Positions 39,258 through 49,759 of a DNA stretch of 64,000 nucleotides are shown here, one piece after another. How positions within the stretch are numbered: position 1 is the first letter of the stretch; each line of letters opens with the position of its first letter. Source of the DNA: Lineus longissimus. Its lineage: Eukaryota; Nemertea; Pilidiophora; Heteronemertea; Lineidae. Under the pieces are notes generated by a model, which saw nothing but the letters and a program-made list of their open reading frames with translations, did no database searches and was not told the DNA's origin. The DNA lies in contig NC_088316.1 of the NCBI RefSeq assembly GCF_910592395.1, positions 19,904,001-19,968,000 on the forward strand, given 5' to 3'. The position numbers were made by a program, and so were the translations under genes.

Positions 39258-39454
39258 TCACCAAGCCTCGAGCGCCGTTACAACTGCCCTGTTCTTTTTC
39301 TTTTCTCCCCTTGTACTGTTACTCATATCAGTTCCAGAAACACAAACAATAATTTTGAAGGAGTTCATCCGCTTTGCAAGAGAGAGTGTAATTGACTCCG
39401 TCAGACAGACATCGACGGGGTTTATAATCATTAATGTCACAGTTCCCATCAATT
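39258..39454 (-). CDS. Candidate exon of an unidentified gene, weakly TIR-like
   Basis: The acceptor is very good (GCGTTTGTTTTCTTTAG). The exon enters with two bases and stays open for 64 codons to TGA 39258-39260. The peptide includes ESITLSLAKRMNSFKIIVCV followed by SGTDMSNSTRGEKKKN. The spacing E-S-I..S-L....K-I-I-V-x-V-S faintly resembles the middle of TIR domains, but this is inference from one short motif. The exon could instead splice out at GCTTG/GTGACC just before the stop. Confidence 0.38.
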
Positions 39455-40503
39455 CTAAAGAAAACAAACGCTACTTTCTATCACTGGGCGAACTAAAATG
39501 ATAGCCGCGACAGTTATCGGCCAGGAATCATGTTGATTTGATCTACAGTTGTGTAAATCTTTCATCATCATATCAATTCAGTCTTATCAGATACGTCAAT
39601 TGCATTGTAAAGCTTCCGAGACAGTTGCCTGATCGGCTGGGTAGATAAATCGTACCCTTGGGTAGGCTGTCCTTATGGGGTGTTCATTGAGACGCCTGGA
39701 CTACTACAGAAAGGAACTTGGATGTCCTATGTGTGCTGCATGTTGATGACTAAACAACGAAGCACAGAATTGACATATCTTGATACTAAACGTAAACTCG
39801 TGATGGTCTTTCGCAAGGAAACGGGTTTCCAAGCTGAAGACCGTCACTCGACTGTAGTCTAATACCTCAGAAATCCTACTCGTGTGGTTTTGTGTATACA
39901 AAACCTCAATGCACACATGTACGCACGAAACTCAGTGCAACATTGCGCTGAAAAACAATGGATATCAAAGGCATGTCGATAAAGTTCAGCGACGTTGTGT
40001 GGGCGACATGGAGCAGTTGGGTTTTTAGAACATCAAGCTACCACGAAAAAACGCTCAGCGGTGATTCGATTTGCATGAGATACGGACGTGTTGTTTGTTT
40101 CTCTGCTGTCCCTAGTGGCCCATGGTTTCCTTCATGTTCTTTTGATCTGAGTTGAGAATGCTTTCATCAACTCCCTCCAAACGTCAATGCAGGCATGTTT
40201 AATTCAACACGACAAATAACACAATGGTTGGCCAAACTACTAGCATGTCTTAATCTGCTATTGACTGCTTCTGAGATCGTAAATTAAGTACATATATCTA
40301 GGATAAGAGGTCCCAATCTCCGGCAAACATACCATTTCCTGCCCTGGCTTGTCACGCCACTTACTTCTCTCCTGTCAAGCTCATTCGATTAGCTACCTTA
40401 ATGCACATAACAGTGATAAACAGCTTGTACGTGGCTTCAGACACTGGTAAGGGGATCGCGTGAAGGTAGAAATAACCCGAATTACAACGTATCTTACTCT
40501 TAC

Positions 40504-40614
40504 TTGAGAGCAAAACGTTTTCAGGGTCCGAGTAAGGGCTAACGTCTCAGCGTCACCTGAAGGGTATATTGCCCTCTCCTCCTTAATAAATCCCAATTCC
40601 ATCTTTACCTGAGA
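40504..40614 (-). CDS. Weak candidate exon with GTAAGA donor
   Basis: A frame starting at an ATG at about 40614 (MSQVKMELGFIKEERAIYPS) leads to CTCTCAA/GTAAGA. The composition looks coding-like and the donor is good. Its phase (0) does not fit the exon at 39258-39454 directly, so if both are real another exon lies between them. Confidence 0.2.
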
Positions 40615-41333
40615 CATTTTCAATCATCCTGAGCAACAGTTAGAATTGCCTGTTATTGGTGAACACTAGTACAAGTGTACAAGTACTCAATGACATTTTA
40701 AGTTGATTTGAAGAATCAGGAATAAGTGACCAATTCATGAAGTTAACCTCAGGATGATGACATATCAATTTCCCGAGGAAATTAGTTCTCACAGAATATG
40801 GCCTTGGTCTTTCGTAGTGATATCTCACCATGAGCCTCGCAGGATCTTTGGAACCTATATAAAGTATGTGGCAACCGTTAACTCTATACTGAAGGAGTGA
40901 AAGACAAATTTTCTCCCCGGCATAGATTAGTGTGTGGATCTTGTCTAGCGGTTAAGTCTTTGATTGCGGCCCTTATCGCCGTACGGAACATCATCAAAAT
41001 CAAAACAATACACAGCACTGTGTTCTTATGTCTGATTGCAAGGGCAATCTCATAATAGCTTCTATGAAGAATTATTCTTTTTGCCAAACCGACACGGGCG
41101 AAATATCAAGATTGAGGGCACACCATTTTCAGTTATCAACAACTAGCATTAAGCTGCTATGTTTCGATCTGTTGACTACATAGGAAGATATCCTAAAGAC
41201 AAATCAAAATCCCCCATTAGCCAGAATCCTTCAGGGCAGATAAAATGTAAATAACACTAGCTACCTCATCCAAAGATCAGGCAGATGACATTGGAAGTAA
41301 TCAGACGAGTCGGTTCACCAGGGACAGACGAAA

Positions 41334-41442
41334 TCACTTTGTCTGATGTGGGTCTACTTTGGCTTCCTTATGATGCTCCTCCGCCAGTTTCACTCTCCTT
41401 GGCTTAAGACGATCAAGGAGGCTTTGTGGGAGGAAAACAACC
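41334..41442 (-). CDS. Weak candidate exon, basic peptide
   Basis: After acceptor ACATATCATTTTCAG a frame entered with one base gives 35 residues (VVFLPQSLLDRLKPRRVKLA then EEHHKEAKVDPHQTK) to TGA. Codon use is coding-like. It may belong to the same minus-strand gene as the candidates at 39.3 and 40.5 kb. Confidence 0.25.
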
Positions 41443-44400
41443 CTGAAAATGATATGTTATCTGATGTCGGCTGAGTTATCAGCAGGGTAATATACTAAGG
41501 AGAGAGGAAATTGCATGGTTGACAGTTTCTTCTAATATGAGGTGATAACGCATCTAATTCTAACCCTTCAACACATATCAAACCCGTTAGCAGTGCCTCT
41601 CATAATCTAAGGGAACCGAGTGCTTCTAAGATACGATGACCAGAATTCACTCATAATACAACTTTCATCGTTAAGAAAATAGCAATAGGACGTGGTTTAG
41701 ATATGATGACGATGTCGATAAGAGGTGAGTTAAGCACGTACTATGTCAAAATAACCTGATATCGGACCGATATTTCAGAATTGCAAACCAATCCCGTAGA
41801 CGTGTTACGCAGCCGTAAGTGGTAATGTACTTTGCTACTTCATCTGCTTCTCTGGATGAGTAAAAATACGACCCTACCTATAATTCTCGGATGGACGGCA
41901 TAACCCTTCCAACAGCCAACCAGGCATGTTGCCAACGACCGTGTCTCAATGTACTCTCCCAAATTACCTTGATTACAGGCGCTTGTCATGAAACCCCACC
42001 ACATTAAGAGCGGTTAATCTGCGGCAACAGATTTTCCCAAATAGATCGTGCCTCCCATGTCTCAGAAGAAGGGGATTGACGCTAGAACTGTTAATCCCTA
42101 TACACTTCACAAAACTGGCTTCATATACCGTTAAAAGCAGGTTATTCCTAAATGTTTCACCTTTACACAGTTCTCATAGATTAACATGCCCAAAGCAGCC
42201 CCAACACTTTCAACAGGATGAAGTGAAGTGTGGGGCAACCAATTTGGCAAACCCAATTGCGACTTTTTAATAATTTATAAGAATGAAACAAATTAAGAGC
42301 TTGGAAATCAATTTTTATCTCTCCAGTGTCCTCAATGTTTTCAACTAATACCAGAGCTAAGAGTGAACACCTGACTTGATTTGGCTCGTGCAAATTGGTA
42401 TCCGGTCGTTTCGCTTAGAATACGGAATCTGACTACAAGACCAATACTGCCAATTTGACAGCCCTTCCCTCCAGCCAGAATCATTCGATATTCATATTGT
42501 CGCTATCGCTATTGATGCATGAATGTGAAGCTGGTCATATATATCGGTTTTGGTGGCATCTGATTACTACACCGGCGCCCACACGGGTGATGCCTCAGGC
42601 TTGCTATCAGTATCGTCTGGCCTGGGACGGCTGAAGTCATACTTGTATGCTATCAATCGCCATTGATTTGTCAAGAAATAGGCGTCTGAACGGGCAGAAC
42701 TTTGCTATAGAAGCGTAAACATTGGCGATACATTTCCATAAAAGAGCGAAATGCGTCAGATTAGGTTTTAGGAAGCAGTCAATAGGCGTCTGTACTATCT
42801 CTAGTACATTGGCACTATTCATGCTTGTAGGATGAATGTTATATCGATTAAGTGAAAACCAAATAGAGTTCTCTAACTTCAGATACTGGTAATCTAGAGA
42901 CCTCCGACCGGATTCCCAAGTGTTAACCTATTGCCGGTTGCACCAGCACCAATATGTGACAGATGAATATTTTCCCTAACACCCCCTCGGCTCTTTCGTA
43001 CAGAATGTCCTTCAATCAAGGCACTACTTGGAAAGACAAAGGATTAAACAAAACAACCCTGCCCTTGGCACATATCACCTGGAACGTTCATGTGGGTATA
43101 ACTCACATTCGCATTTATTCTTTAGGATCTAATTACCCTCATCGACGAAATGGCTATCTTGGTTTAGTTGCTCTATGTTCTTGTGAGTTTTATTGAAACA
43201 GGGTAGAGACAGTCCCTCCGGCAGTACCCATATTACCAAGAAAACAATTAAGATACCGGAGGAGCAATTTGGAGAATCTCGGTGGAATAGGTTTGATATA
43301 GGTTAGGCAGAGCCTTAGACAGTTGACGAGGAAATGTCTTTGAAGAGCAAGCGATAAGAACATGAGAAGGCTTAGAGGGAAAAAAGGAGAAAGCACTTGA
43401 CATTAAGTAAAGAAAAGGGAGAGATCTTTCCAGATCGGTGGTGAGGGAGCGAAGGTTCACCTAAAAGGAAAACGAAGGAGTATCTCAACACTTCTGAAAA
43501 CTTTCACCATGACCAAGAAATGACGAAAACTGTTTGAGAAACTACGCGAAATTATAGAAGAGGCCACATACATGAACCAGCGCCACTGCTCTTCTGGTGA
43601 TAAACAAAAAAAAGTCGATTAGAATAAAGGCTATCCCAAAAGCTGAAAACATGGCTGAGCAGCAAAGGCAAGTAATTGGCAGTCGCTGTATGAAGTGGGC
43701 TCACCTCCTCGAGTTGCTCACACGTACTCTTAACACTAACATAACGAACCCAAGGGGTTCGCTTTGAGAGTATATCGTTCTCGAGTGGACTCTGGATATG
43801 TGGTTAGAGGTTATTGGCAATATGATGTAAAGCCAATACCACTGATGCTGTGCATGACATTGGGACCTGGTCCTTGCAGTGTTACAAGGCGGGTGACGTG
43901 TTTCGGATTGTGATGAATACCTGCCATGAATTGATGATATATATTTCACATGGTGGTGGGTAACCACGATTTGTGTATGCAAATTAAGTGGTGTATGGTA
44001 ATCTAGAGTGAATTATAGTAATGAAGGCAAGTTTTCTTATTATCTAAAACAGATTGTTTGATATTTCGAATTGACACCACGCTGAATTAAGCCTACATAA
44101 AACAGTTACACGCTATTCTGTTCAGAGACTGTAGTTCCCTCGTGGTCTTAAATATTTCATGTCCAGTAAAGCCAAACACCATTAGGCCTTACAAGAATCC
44201 TGGCAAGAGTATCTATAACCTTTAATGAAAAAGTGTGCAGTCTTATTTAGTTACAACATATGCCAGATGAAGAGGAAAGCAACTGAAGCCGACATCATAA
44301 GGTAATGGCCGGTAGTTCTGCCGTTGAAGCGCGTAAGTCCTCGTCGACCTACCGATAAGACATCCCCAGATAAGACACCGATCCCAAATGTTCCAGCACT

Positions 44401-45383
44401 GCACACCTCGATTCCTCATCATATCATATTGCTGCGATACCCAATGGTGACATAAACGATCCAATTACGTAGTACGATTATACTGTGATGCGTGTTAGTG
44501 GCCAAAAGCTAATAATGCAACGAAGCGGTTTTACAGAAGGTTTTAGACAAGTTGATGAATATCTTTAGGTAGGATCTCATCATATTATGTCGAAGTGAAC
44601 AATGAGGCAGGTTGTTTCCTAATAGCTCGGGTATCCTTTATTGGCGAGGAAGGAAAGTAACAAACGCTACTAGTTTATCATCGAAATAACCACCTGTCGT
44701 CATTGTCGTCTGCTTAGGAACTGACTAGGTTCGTAGCGAATGGATCCAACTTCTATTTGAAACTCTATCAATCAAGCCCACACTGTGTCACAGACAACAT
44801 TATTGATCGTGAAGCTCAGGCTGGAGTGACAAACAACAGAATAACGAGGTGATATGTCCGGAGGAAAGTAGGGATTATGGCAATAAGGGCTCATACTCAA
44901 TAACAATTAAGTTAATGAGTAAGGATTGCAGACAAATGCGTCTGGTTGTTCAAAACACGTCAGTCAAACTTGTAGTTCAGTGCCTCAACTCAAAACTCAA
45001 TCTTACTTCTCTTAAGTCGCCAAAGAGTAATAAATATGAGAACTTCTGAGATATAACACATGTGAATCTACCCACATGCTAAGAAGCTATCCGTTTTACA
45101 TTTGATTGGTATCATCATGAACGGAATCTACTAAGGTTTTGCCAGAATTCACTTAGCAGAGCTAAATGGTGCCACAAATGAAAGTCCAGTCAATGCCTGC
45201 AACAAAGAGTACCTTTGAGAAGCCCCAGTATAGATGTAATTCGAAGTCTGGTCCTAAGTGGTTTACCTCTAATGGCGCCATCAACATGATCAATGCCTTA
45301 GCCGCGTACCCCTCAATGTCACGACATCGGTAAAGGAATCAACCATGCCAAGCTTCCAAGACTGGTGCACCTTTGAAATGGCG
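41443..45383. other. Intergenic stretch, no recognisable gene
   Basis: A purine-rich segment lies at 43250-43480. A small hairpin (CGAACCC/GGGGTTCG) lies near 43745-43761. No domain-bearing frame was found. Confidence 0.45.
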
Positions 45384-45499
45384 TCAATCACAGCCGCATT
45401 CGAAAGACGATTTTCACCAATGCTGCTGTTTGAAGCCGGCTTCAATCACGGCCATCCCTGATAGACACCACTTACGATGGTTACTGTTTGAAGTTTAAT
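45384..45499 (+). repeat. Diverged tandem repeat, 58-bp period
   Basis: TCAATCAC recurs at 45384 and 45442, and CTGTTTGAAG at 45426 and 45484, both exactly 58 bp apart. A more diverged partial copy seems to precede (CTTTGAAATGGCG near 45371). It lies just upstream of the 59-bp duplicated block. Confidence 0.6.
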
Positions 45500-45613
45500 C
45501 GATCGAAATTGGTGATCCCTCTCTATACGTCACCAGTGCAATGTATTTGCCCTACTTTCTTCCTTTCCGCTTGTGCTGGTGATGGGATTCAGCCTGCAGT
45601 GTGGGTAAAGTGC

Positions 45614-45672
45614 AATATTTCTGCAATGTCTGATGTGAACTTTCCGCTTCTCTACGATTCCACCACGACTCA
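45614..45672 (+). repeat. 59-bp direct repeat, copy 1
   Basis: The block AATATTTCTGCAATGTCTGA...CCACCACGACTCA recurs at 46119-46177 with a single G/A difference. It sits in an open frame (45488-45703) encoding NISAMSDVNFPLLYDSTTT. The flanking sequence is not shared. Confidence 0.9.
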
Positions 45673-46118
45673 CTATTTCCTTTCAAAGGACAAATCGAAT
45701 TAGACACATCTGTCAGTCGCCGAAATCTCAGCCTCTCATTTTTGCTAGCTGAGGATCGCGTCAGGAGAAGCTAAAACCAAAAACATCACGGCAATACAGT
45801 CGCCAAATCATGATCAAAATAGGGTCTCAGTTTACCTAGCACTGACCCTGAAGGCTACACTCTTATACTGTTTCCTATCCAACAGATAACTCGCTCTCTT
45901 ATGTTTCCAAAGGCTTTGAGCCTACGCAGTAAGCGATACTGCTCCTATAAATGTTATCAAGTATGTATCAAGACCAGACATCAACGTTCATCATTTCGTC
46001 TTCGACAGCGTTAACTTCACTTCGTGGCAACGTCTAAATATTCTGGTTTTGTTAGTGCAAGTACCATTGCTGTTGCTCACCATTTCGATGGGCATCGCTA
46101 TAGAGTCAGTCCAGATGT

Positions 46119-46177
46119 AATATTTCTGCAATATCTGATGTGAACTTTCCGCTTCTCTACGATTCCACCACGACTCA
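46119..46177 (+). repeat. 59-bp direct repeat, copy 2
   Basis: This is the second copy, 505 bp downstream of the first and identical at 58 of 59 positions. It also reads NISAISDVNFPLLYDSTTT in an open frame that continues about 30 codons to a stop near 46257. Confidence 0.9.
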
Positions 46178-46785
46178 ATCAGACCTCACTCCTGCCTTAG
46201 CAATCATCCCTAGACCTACTCTGTCAGTGAGAGCTTGCTGGTTCAGATTGCCTCAGTAGCCCCGGGGTTATCAGGCAATCACTGGACATGGGCGGGAGCG
46301 ACATTAGGTCGGAGAGCGAGAAGCATGGTCTCTTTACTTTGCCGACGACTTGTTCAGACATCTACCAATTACAGATTTGACAACGTTCAATTGGTATGAA
46401 AGTTCTTCATACCTTCCTGGGGCGATAGTTCTGATGGCCGACGGCTGGCGAGAGATATCAAAGTGTTTTAATCAGGCTTTATACAGTGTACATTAACCTC
46501 CTTCCTAAGCTGTCGGAGATCAGGTCAATGACTTGCCTGCAGGCTACAGAAGCTCAGAAAAGAGGTGATAGAATATGCTACGAATACAGAGCCGTTTGCT
46601 CAACGATACTCACACCAGTGGCTGCTGAGGATCGGCCGTTTAAATAAAAATCTACAGAGTCTTTCTCCCAAAGCCAGGTCTGAGTTCGCTTTGATTGGGT
46701 GGGACATTTTCACTACAGACGGCAAAGACTTTCTCACGAAATTTGAAGTTCACCGATTGGTAATCCGAATTTTAAAACAAACTAT

Positions 46786-47212
46786 CTACCCACCATTTAA
46801 ACTTATCCCAGTGTGAACACTCCCATCATCATCCCACACGTTGCCATCAATACATGCGACGCCGGCCGGGTAATTCGTTTTCAAATAGATAAACTCAATT
46901 AAGTGAAATCTCACTCGTTTCAAACATGAATTTAATTTGGTTAGTTCTGTTAAAATTTGTATCAAATACTTAGTTATTGGATGTTCTGGTATCATATCGA
47001 GTTCAGGATACGGTGTTTCATTTGTAACGGCAAAACGAGAGATGATGAAGTAACTTATCAGGCAAATCCAACATAACAGAAGGTAGAGGAAGTGCACAGA
47101 CCTGGACGAAAAATAACCGTTCCTGGTGAATAAGGGAACGTCTCTGTTCAAGATTGTCCTTTTAAAGTCGAAACACGCCAGAGGCAGGCAAGTACTTGAT
47201 ACTAATTAGTTA
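46786..47212 (-). CDS. Unidentified open frame with one membrane-like segment
   Basis: The frame is open for about 140 codons with no early ATG, so it would need to be an internal or terminal exon. It contains a hydrophobic stretch (FLYLLLCWICLISYFIISRF) preceded by basic residues and followed by a polar tail. About one frame of this length is expected by chance in sequence of this composition, so evidence is thin. Confidence 0.18.
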
Positions 47213-48017
47213 TCCCACCCATTAGCCAGCTTGATGTCGAGATCTACCGGCGGGGATAATTAGGACGTTGGAGCAAGAGGTTAACGAGCTGGGTCCTGAG
47301 AGTCGGACAACTTTGAACAGATTATCCTAGTTCAGAAGTAACGTGTTGAGTCGAGTCATTAGCCTGACCATGGCCACTTGTTACAGTCTACGACTTGAGA
47401 GGAGACAACACCAGCTGCAGTGACTACTTGTAATCAACATGGAGAATGCAATCAAATTACTCGTCGATTTCAATGCTTTCCTTCTCCTTCCATTTGGTAT
47501 GGACACAGACTAGATATCATTTGATCAAGAAGTCACCAAATTAGCCAAATATATCAACATGGGTTTAATTAAAAAGATTCGGATGTAACAGCGGCCTCAT
47601 TCGACGCTGATAAACGTTGAAAAAGTCAGTCACATTTCTTTGTACCGCAACTCGCCACGCAGTTATAAATTGAATCTTCCAAGGGTTGGGATCCCATCAA
47701 GATGCTAATTAAGATGTTAACTGATATCTTTCCTTCTGGAATCCCATCAGCTGGCTTGCGTGTTAGGAATAAACTTTAAACAGGATGATGCCTGTTTTAT
47801 GTGCGACTTTAATTAGACTTGCTACTGATCAGTACTCGGAAGTCATTCGGTTCTCCTTCTAATATGCTTGTACACAATGGACAGTCTGCATAGTGCGTTC
47901 TCAAGCATCAAAATAATCCACAGTCCCAACAACAGGCTTCACACAAAGAAGGGATTAGCAACAGACGCGCACATCAAACAGCCCAGTCCCAATAGTCAAT
48001 TATAATGATCTTAAGCC

Positions 48018-48655
48018 GTTGGCATGACGGCCATTGTCTCTGTTCAGAAAGGGCTTTTGGTCGTCCATGCATTGAGCTGGTGAGCTACACGTTTCGCCAA
48101 TACAGCTCTTGCGGCAGGAGCAGTCCAACCTGTATACCACATCCCTTGGTCACCGTACCTTGGTTGTGGGGCTTCTGTCTGCAGCTTTCTCCCGTTAGCT
48201 CGCAAGCTTGTTTTAGCGTGTCTTGTTTCGCGAAGACAATATCTAGGTGGGCCAGGTTCTGGATAAGTCTTTGGATATTGTGTGAGGCACTACCTTTGTA
48301 TGGGCGTGATCTCAGAATCGGCGATCTGCATGTTGGTGATTTCTTCGGCCTGTCCTGTCTTATATGGTTATCGATGGTGCGATTGGTGGTTATTTCGACA
48401 ACACCTGGATTCAGTTTCAGATTCAGATCTGTATGCTAGTCGTTGTTGTTTGTGAAAGATTGTTCTATGTGTTGCCATTCTGGGATCTCCACGTTGGAGT
48501 TACGATCATTCCCCGTTTGACTTGAAGAGGATGTATGGATTTATAACTGATATACTGGTCCGTTTGTGTTGGTTCGTGATACACTGTGGTTTCGAGTTTT
48601 TCTCCACTTCTCGTTATGAGCAAATTCAAGCACGGGATTTGCGCGTCACAGATGC
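48018..48655 (-). mobile_element. Decayed Penelope-like retroelement (RT C-terminus and GIY-YIG endonuclease)
   Basis: Read on the minus strand, 48504-48641 encodes the end of a Penelope-type reverse transcriptase: IPCLNLLITRSGEK, then LETTVYHEPTQTDQY, then HPLQVKRGMI. Next, 48191-48297 encodes a linker-like segment (ASHNIQRLIQNLAHLDIVFA and TLKQACEL). Then 48084-48140 encodes VVYRLDCSCRKSCIGETCS, matching the start of the GIY-YIG nuclease, with Cys in place of the usual Tyr of YIGET. The order is that of Penelope-like elements. The segments are in two frames with stops between them, and the catalytic reverse-transcriptase core upstream was not found, so this is a dead, 5'-truncated copy. The plus-strand open frame 48005-48439 is its shadow. 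Confidence 0.8.
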
Positions 48656-49442
48656 ATCTTCAAAGGCATTTGTTTCCAAATCAGTTATGACGATTTCAGT
48701 AGCGATTCCATGGGTAAACTATTCACTTGTTCGTAGACTTTGGAACTTCATAGTAATAGCAATCCCTTCTAAAAATCTTCAGAATCAATACACGTCCCAG
48801 TAAGTCTTGCGGATTTAACTGCATTGCATAGTGTCTGCGTGAATCACTGTCACAGGAAAGAATTTCAAGAAACAGCTATTCTCCTTTATTAAAGTTGTAT
48901 ATAAAGATGCGAATCTGGTATTAACACCATCCCCAACTCTTCTCTCTTTAATCTACCAATTTGTAGGTAGATACAGTGAATCACGCCGGTCATCGAGACA
49001 ACTAGCAGCACGATCTGAAACACATCATACGCTGAAGACACGATTGGACTAGTTAGAAACGAAGTCCTACACCACTCCAAATAAAATGTGTAATTCGAAA
49101 GTGAAGAGCAGGCCAGGTTTTAATGAGACAAGAGTGATCAGATTAAAAGGAAGATTGTGAACCACTTAGGCATTCCATCTTGGAGGCGTCGTTGTATTAA
49201 CAAAGAATTTAAACAGATCAACTGAAATTACCATGTCAGCAAGTTTTCAGCTTGGATACTCGTCTGTAATTATTACCTGGCATCCTGGGTAGATATCCGA
49301 GTTTGCATTGCACTTCATGGAAGGTATAAATGAACATTGTCTCAGACAAGATTCGAATAATAAAGCTACATATCTTACAACTTTTACATTCGTTTTTCGT
49401 TTTTTCTGCGGCACATTGACTTGGGTTTACATTTTATATACG

Positions 49443-49448
49443 TTTATT
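49443..49448 (-). promoter_or_regulatory. Possible polyadenylation signal AATAAA (minus strand)
   Basis: It reads AATAAA on the minus strand about 100 bp after the stop of the candidate terminal exon at 49545-49743. The distance is plausible for a 3' UTR. Confidence 0.3.
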
Positions 49449-49544
49449 TCGTACTCATAAGGTACAATAGAAGTGCACGGGTGCGTTACAAAGAAGGCTG
49501 CATTACAATTTTGAATATGCAATTTGCCTACCTATGTAGGAAAG

Positions 49545-49743
49545 TCAATTAACACAGAGTTCAAACAGTACCCCATCAATCTCCTCCCTCGTTAAAATGT
49601 CAAGGCCTGTATCCCTCCCACTCATCAATTCCCTAATTTGACGCGCAACCCTCTTCTGTTCTTCATTGTCAGAACTGTCCCTCTCGCCCTTTACAACATC
49701 CCTTGTCATTGAACACTTACTTGGTAGCTCATACCTATCCAAC
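49545..49743 (-). CDS. Candidate terminal exon of an unidentified charged protein
   Basis: The acceptor region (CTCCTTTATTTTCGTTCCCATCCTAAT.. then TTAATACAG) has a pyrimidine tract and a branch-point-like CTAAT, with an in-frame stop just upstream. The exon enters with one base and runs 65 codons (includes DVVKGERDSSDNEEQKRVAR and QIRELMSGRDTGLDILTREE) to TGA. The peptide is highly charged and probably helical. AATAAA lies about 100 bp downstream. No upstream exon could be joined and the family is unknown. Confidence 0.4.
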
Positions 49744-49759
49744 CTGTATTAAGATACTA

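Noticed and set aside
48005-48439. 144-codon plus-strand open frame
   Set aside because: It is the antisense shadow of the Penelope-like endonuclease and linker remnants on the minus strand.
48889-49120. Minus-strand frame resembling GPCR transmembrane helix 5 (YDVFQIVLLVVSMTGVIHCI)
   Set aside because: Only one helix-like stretch, no acceptor or other helices in order; likely chance hydrophobic frame.
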